Assembly (NCBI GenBank): GCA_014706295.1
Contig: JACSVZ010000004.1
Location: forward strand, 6,142,965-6,206,964
Direction: 5' to 3'
From: Lycocorax pyrrhopterus obiensis
Lineage: Eukaryota > Chordata > Aves > Passeriformes > Paradisaeidae
DNA: 64,000 bases
The first letter of the stretch is position 1. Every line of letters begins with the position of its first letter. A program made the translations under genes and the position numbers. Shown here piece by piece: positions 60,501 through 64,000 of this stretch. The notes beneath the pieces were generated by a model, which was given only the letters and a program-made list of their open reading frames with translations, had not been told where the DNA came from and ran no database searches.

Positions 60501-63096
60501 GTCTTTTTGTCTAGTCACTGACATTAAACTGTACAAATAGAGATACTGCAAGCACCCTGTTTGTAGGCAAACTAAATTATATGTTTAGCCTGATTTTGCT
60601 AATCAGAGGTTACTTAGGGCTGACTGCATGGTACAGGACCTGCACCATCCGTCAAAGAGAAAATACTCCTTACCTTTACTAGTTCTTGCTGATGAGTGCT
60701 TCCTCTGCAGTCTTCTCCCTTTCTTTTTCTTTTTTGGTCCTCTGTAAGCTGAAAATCTTAACTTGGAAAGTGTAATTCACTTTTGCACAGTAGTCTAATG
60801 CCTGTTACAAAGCCTGCAGAGATCATTACTGTTACACTGTAGTGTTCTGCCACATCATGTGTTGGGGATTCTTTTTCCATATTCTGAGTAATGCTGGGGG
60901 TCAGGAGAGCAGTTCGGATTGATTGAATTTATTTATTATTTATTTTCAGTGGGGGATGTAGGAGGAGCTTTGGAGGACAGCTAAGGTACCTGTTGCCTTG
61001 CAGAGGGCACTCCTTCAGTTGTCTTTGGCACCTGTACCCTACTGAAACTGGCATTGTATCTTCTGAGTGGGCACCATGTCAGACCAGCAGATGGGCTGCA
61101 GCAGAATCTTGCCAGAAAACAGTTTGTGCATCAAGCTTTAAATATTAGAGGCCTGGGCTCTCATCTGAGAGTGCTGTAAGAGCAGGCCATGCAAAGCTTT
61201 TCTGCCTGGGGTTAAAGGATGTGTCATCCTTATTTCAGCTTAGAGTAATTAACTCTGAAAGTCAAACAATTGGCTTCCATTGCTGTGGAATACAAAAACT
61301 TTGGCTCTGGTGAACCAAGATTAAGGTTTCACAGAAACATGAGTAAGAAATGAAGTGAAATTTCCTACCTGCTCTTAAGTTGGAGGCATTTAGAGTTACC
61401 TGCAAAACAGTGGAGCAGTTGAACACTATTTTGTCCCAAAATCAGTTTCGTTTGGCCTTGTGGAAGATGGGTCTTATGGAGGGTTATGTATCTGTTATCT
61501 GTATAAAACCTGTTCAAATACACTGCTCAGAAAAGTCTGTTCAGGAAATGATGCTGCATCTGTAAAGTAACAGAAGCAGATCGTCCTTTGGCTGCATTAA
61601 AAGTGGAGTGTGAACACCCTTCAAACACTGAATGTTTCAGTTTTTGGGAAGTACTGGATATTGCGGTGGAAGGGGGAGGCAATGTGCTTTGTTTGCCTTT
61701 AAACATTTGCCTTAGCACCTTCCTGATGTAGGAAATAGCTGAAGTTGTGTTTAATAGCAAATGCTACTTTTTATTTACTTGTGTACATTTTGTTTTCAGT
61801 AATTCTATTGCTGCAACTTGGATCCTTTTTTTATTGTTAGATGCTCTGAGCAACATTTCTCCCATTTGTTACCGATTGTACTTAACAGCTCTTGGCTTGA
61901 CTTAAACAGAGTCAGAACTTTTCCAGCTTTTTTTATAGGTAGCCTGTAACCTCAAAAATGTGATATTTTTGAGATTAGTTTTGATTTCTGCAAAAACTAA
62001 GTTGATATATCGCTCTTCAGGATTAGCTAATGAATGGAACAAAGCAAAAATAAAGTAGTAGCAACTAAAGAACTTCTGAAAATACTTTTATTCATGTTTC
62101 CCAAACAAATATATCCTCAAAATATCCAGCAGTGGCAAAGACACCAGCTGTGGACAGGAGCAGGGATGTTTTTCCAAACTGCCAAATTAATGCTGTTTTC
62201 TTTTCCACTGTGTAAACTTTGTCAACAAAACTGGTTCTGTGAGAGCCATTGAAAATATTTCACCATATTCCAAATGTGGCTGCCACAAATTAACTGCTAA
62301 AACTACAACAAGCACGTTTGAACTGGCAAAGGGAATTGGCACATTCCTCTGTCAGGCTGCAGTTGTGCTGGGTGGTTGTAGGAAATGGCAGTGCAGCCAC
62401 AAACACCCTTTTGTTACCATAGCTTGTTAACATTTAGAGAGCTCCTTTAATGAAAGTTGTGGCACTCAGCAACAAAAGGGATGAAATTCATGGTTAAAGT
62501 GGATGGTAAGGCCGTAACTGCTGTGCTGGGTGAAACCAGGGAATTCTGGACATGGGTTAATTCTAGATAAGTTACTTGTGCAGGCACTGCACTTGGAAAT
62601 TATGGCCTAGGATGTGAATCTTACTGCACTGCTTTATTTCAGAGGGCATTTTAGGGCTGTGTGCTCCTCACTGGTATGGTAGCTGTGACTGTGGGAGGAA
62701 GGGAAAGCAGAGCTGTGCCCTTTGCCCTCTGCAAATGTTTTGTCAGACTCCTCTTGGCATGAGGTGAAAACAGCCACAGCTTGCTCCACAGCTTCATCCT
62801 GCACCAGTGCTCCCAGTTAAGCAGACAATGGTTTTGGTTGTGTGCCTGCATCAACACCCCCCTCCCCAAATGTCAGGGGTTGGGCATCTCTACTTGGTAA
62901 AAGCAGCATAACCTGGGAACTCATACACTTGTTATGCTATTTTAAGGTTTTTTTGCAAACATAATCTTGCCATATAGTGCTCCTGGTACTCTCTGTGAGT
63001 ACTTATCTGCCATCAGAGACCTCCTGCCTATCAGCACTGCTCTCCTGCAGAGTGCTCACTGTCCTGCAGTCTAGCATTTAACTGATTGTAATATTA

Positions 63097-63146
63097 TAAA
63101 TAGCCATGTGCTACCACACAGAACGAGGCTAGCACATGGCTAATTA
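63097..63146. repeat. Inverted repeat (hairpin), 17-bp arms, 16-nt loop
   Basis: The left arm TAAATAGCCATGTGCTA (63097-63113) is complementary to the right arm TAGCACATGGCTAATTA (63130-63146) at 16 of 17 positions; the inner 13 pairs are perfect. It could be a small palindromic MITE-like remnant, a cruciform or a folded intronic RNA. The arms are short for a typical microRNA precursor. Confidence 0.85.
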
Positions 63147-64000
63147 CGAGTATACAGTAATTAACTATGAGCTAAACTCGCAGGAGAGTATGTGGTGGTG
63201 GTCTATGAGGTATGTAATCAGACTGTTTGTTAAACCTTGGGAGCCTTTCCAGTCTGTTAAGTAACTATACATAGTAATGAGACAATTTTTAAAAAACCAT
63301 TTATGTTTATTTATGGACAAAAAAATAGTCTGTCTTTTTTCTGAGCTGTGACTGGAGTATTGCTGGTATGTGAGTGGTAATTAAAGTGATGTAACAAAAG
63401 GTGCACATACAACTTCTGCTTATCTGTATGGATGAGACTGATTGTCCCAGCATTGTCTGTGTGAGAAGTTAGAGTGTTATTCATGGGGACTGATATGCCT
63501 TGTTCCATGTATGTGCAGCAAAACTAATACCTTGTCTCCTTTTGTAAACTTGAATGTTACTCGTTTTGTGGGGCACCTGTTTCAGTATCTTGTTGAGCTT
63601 TGACTTTTCTCCCTTTTCACTTTGTAACCGTTGCCAGTTATGTTTGGGTTTATTTTCCTTCGGGATGTTCTTTCAGTGTGACTCCAAAAGCATCCAAGCC
63701 AGCACAGTGTAAGAACCACGGGGGTGAAGCCCTTTCACTGGGCTACCTCCTGTTAATTGCTCTTCTTCATTACCCTGACAGCTGTTACTGTGTTCCAGAT
63801 TACCATGAATGAGGCCTCTCTTTATAAAATGTCAAGAAGTCTTTAGGGAAGTTAGATCAGACTCTTTCAAATACATTTAAATTTGATACTTCTCTACACC
63901 TATCAAGCCTCTATTAAGTAACTTGGTATTGAATTACATTTTCTTATCCAGAGGTTCTTTTCTGATTTCTGCCAGTAAAGGGAGCACATCAAATTCTGTT

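Larger units (their letters stand above)
56393..64000 (+). other. VRK2: VRK2 intron after the first coding exon (continues past the window)
   Basis: The intron starts at a GTAAAA donor. I searched by eye for the expected next coding segment (the region around the ATP-binding lysine, followed by ENGPLFSELKFYQ) and did not find it, so the exon lies beyond 64,000. The intron is mostly unique, T-rich on the sense strand, with no recognisable transposon. It contains a local repeat at 57,531-57,577 and a strong hairpin at 63,097-63,146. Open frames inside it are all under about 95 codons and unrecognised. Confidence 0.8.

Noticed and set aside
60940..61000. Acceptor-like TTTATTTTCAG with downstream AGCTAAGGTACC donor, as a VRK2 exon
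   Set aside because: The segment between the sites does not encode the expected VRK2 sequence after the glycine loop in any frame.

Overview
This is vertebrate, almost certainly avian, genomic DNA. Several fragments belong to the CR1 LINE family, and two of them end in the avian-type CR1 3' tail built on ATTCTGTG. No SINE dominates, the DNA is otherwise largely unique and AT-rich, and there is one compact CpG-island promoter. Recurrent A-rich/CCAAAC low-complexity tracts on both strands suggest a neoavian bird, perhaps a songbird, but that is only a guess.

Layout. Bases 1 to about 55,600 are a gene desert. I recognise no protein-coding exon, tRNA, rRNA, CRISPR or intact mobile element there. 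It holds CR1 remnants: an old reverse-strand ORF2 C-terminal piece at about 5.7-6.2 kb, a reverse-transcriptase piece at 10.3-10.5 kb, and 3' tails at 23.3, 44.2-44.5 and 46.2 kb. It also holds possible remnants of tRNA-derived SINEs near 8.1-8.3 and 27.1 kb, short tandem and low-complexity repeats, and AT-rich patches with homeodomain or POU-type motifs that could be conserved non-coding elements. Two stretches are unusually free of stop codons (3,275-4,159 forward; 17,337-17,948 reverse), but neither encodes a protein I recognise.

Bases of about 55,600-56,170 form a CpG island with GC boxes and an exact E2F-type site. Just downstream, 56,252-56,392 is the first coding exon of VRK2 (vaccinia-related kinase 2) on the plus strand. 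It encodes the N-terminus and the glycine-rich ATP-binding loop and has clear splice sites on both sides. The rest, to 64,000, is the start of the following intron; the next VRK2 coding exon is not visible here.

The only functional unit I can support is therefore the 5' end of VRK2: promoter, first coding exon and part of an intron. Its long upstream desert agrees with the gene-poor interval 5' of VRK2 in other amniotes. I found no convincing previously undescribed system. The items most worth checking are the 294-codon open frame, the promoter architecture, a near-perfect hairpin in the VRK2 intron, and the candidate conserved elements.
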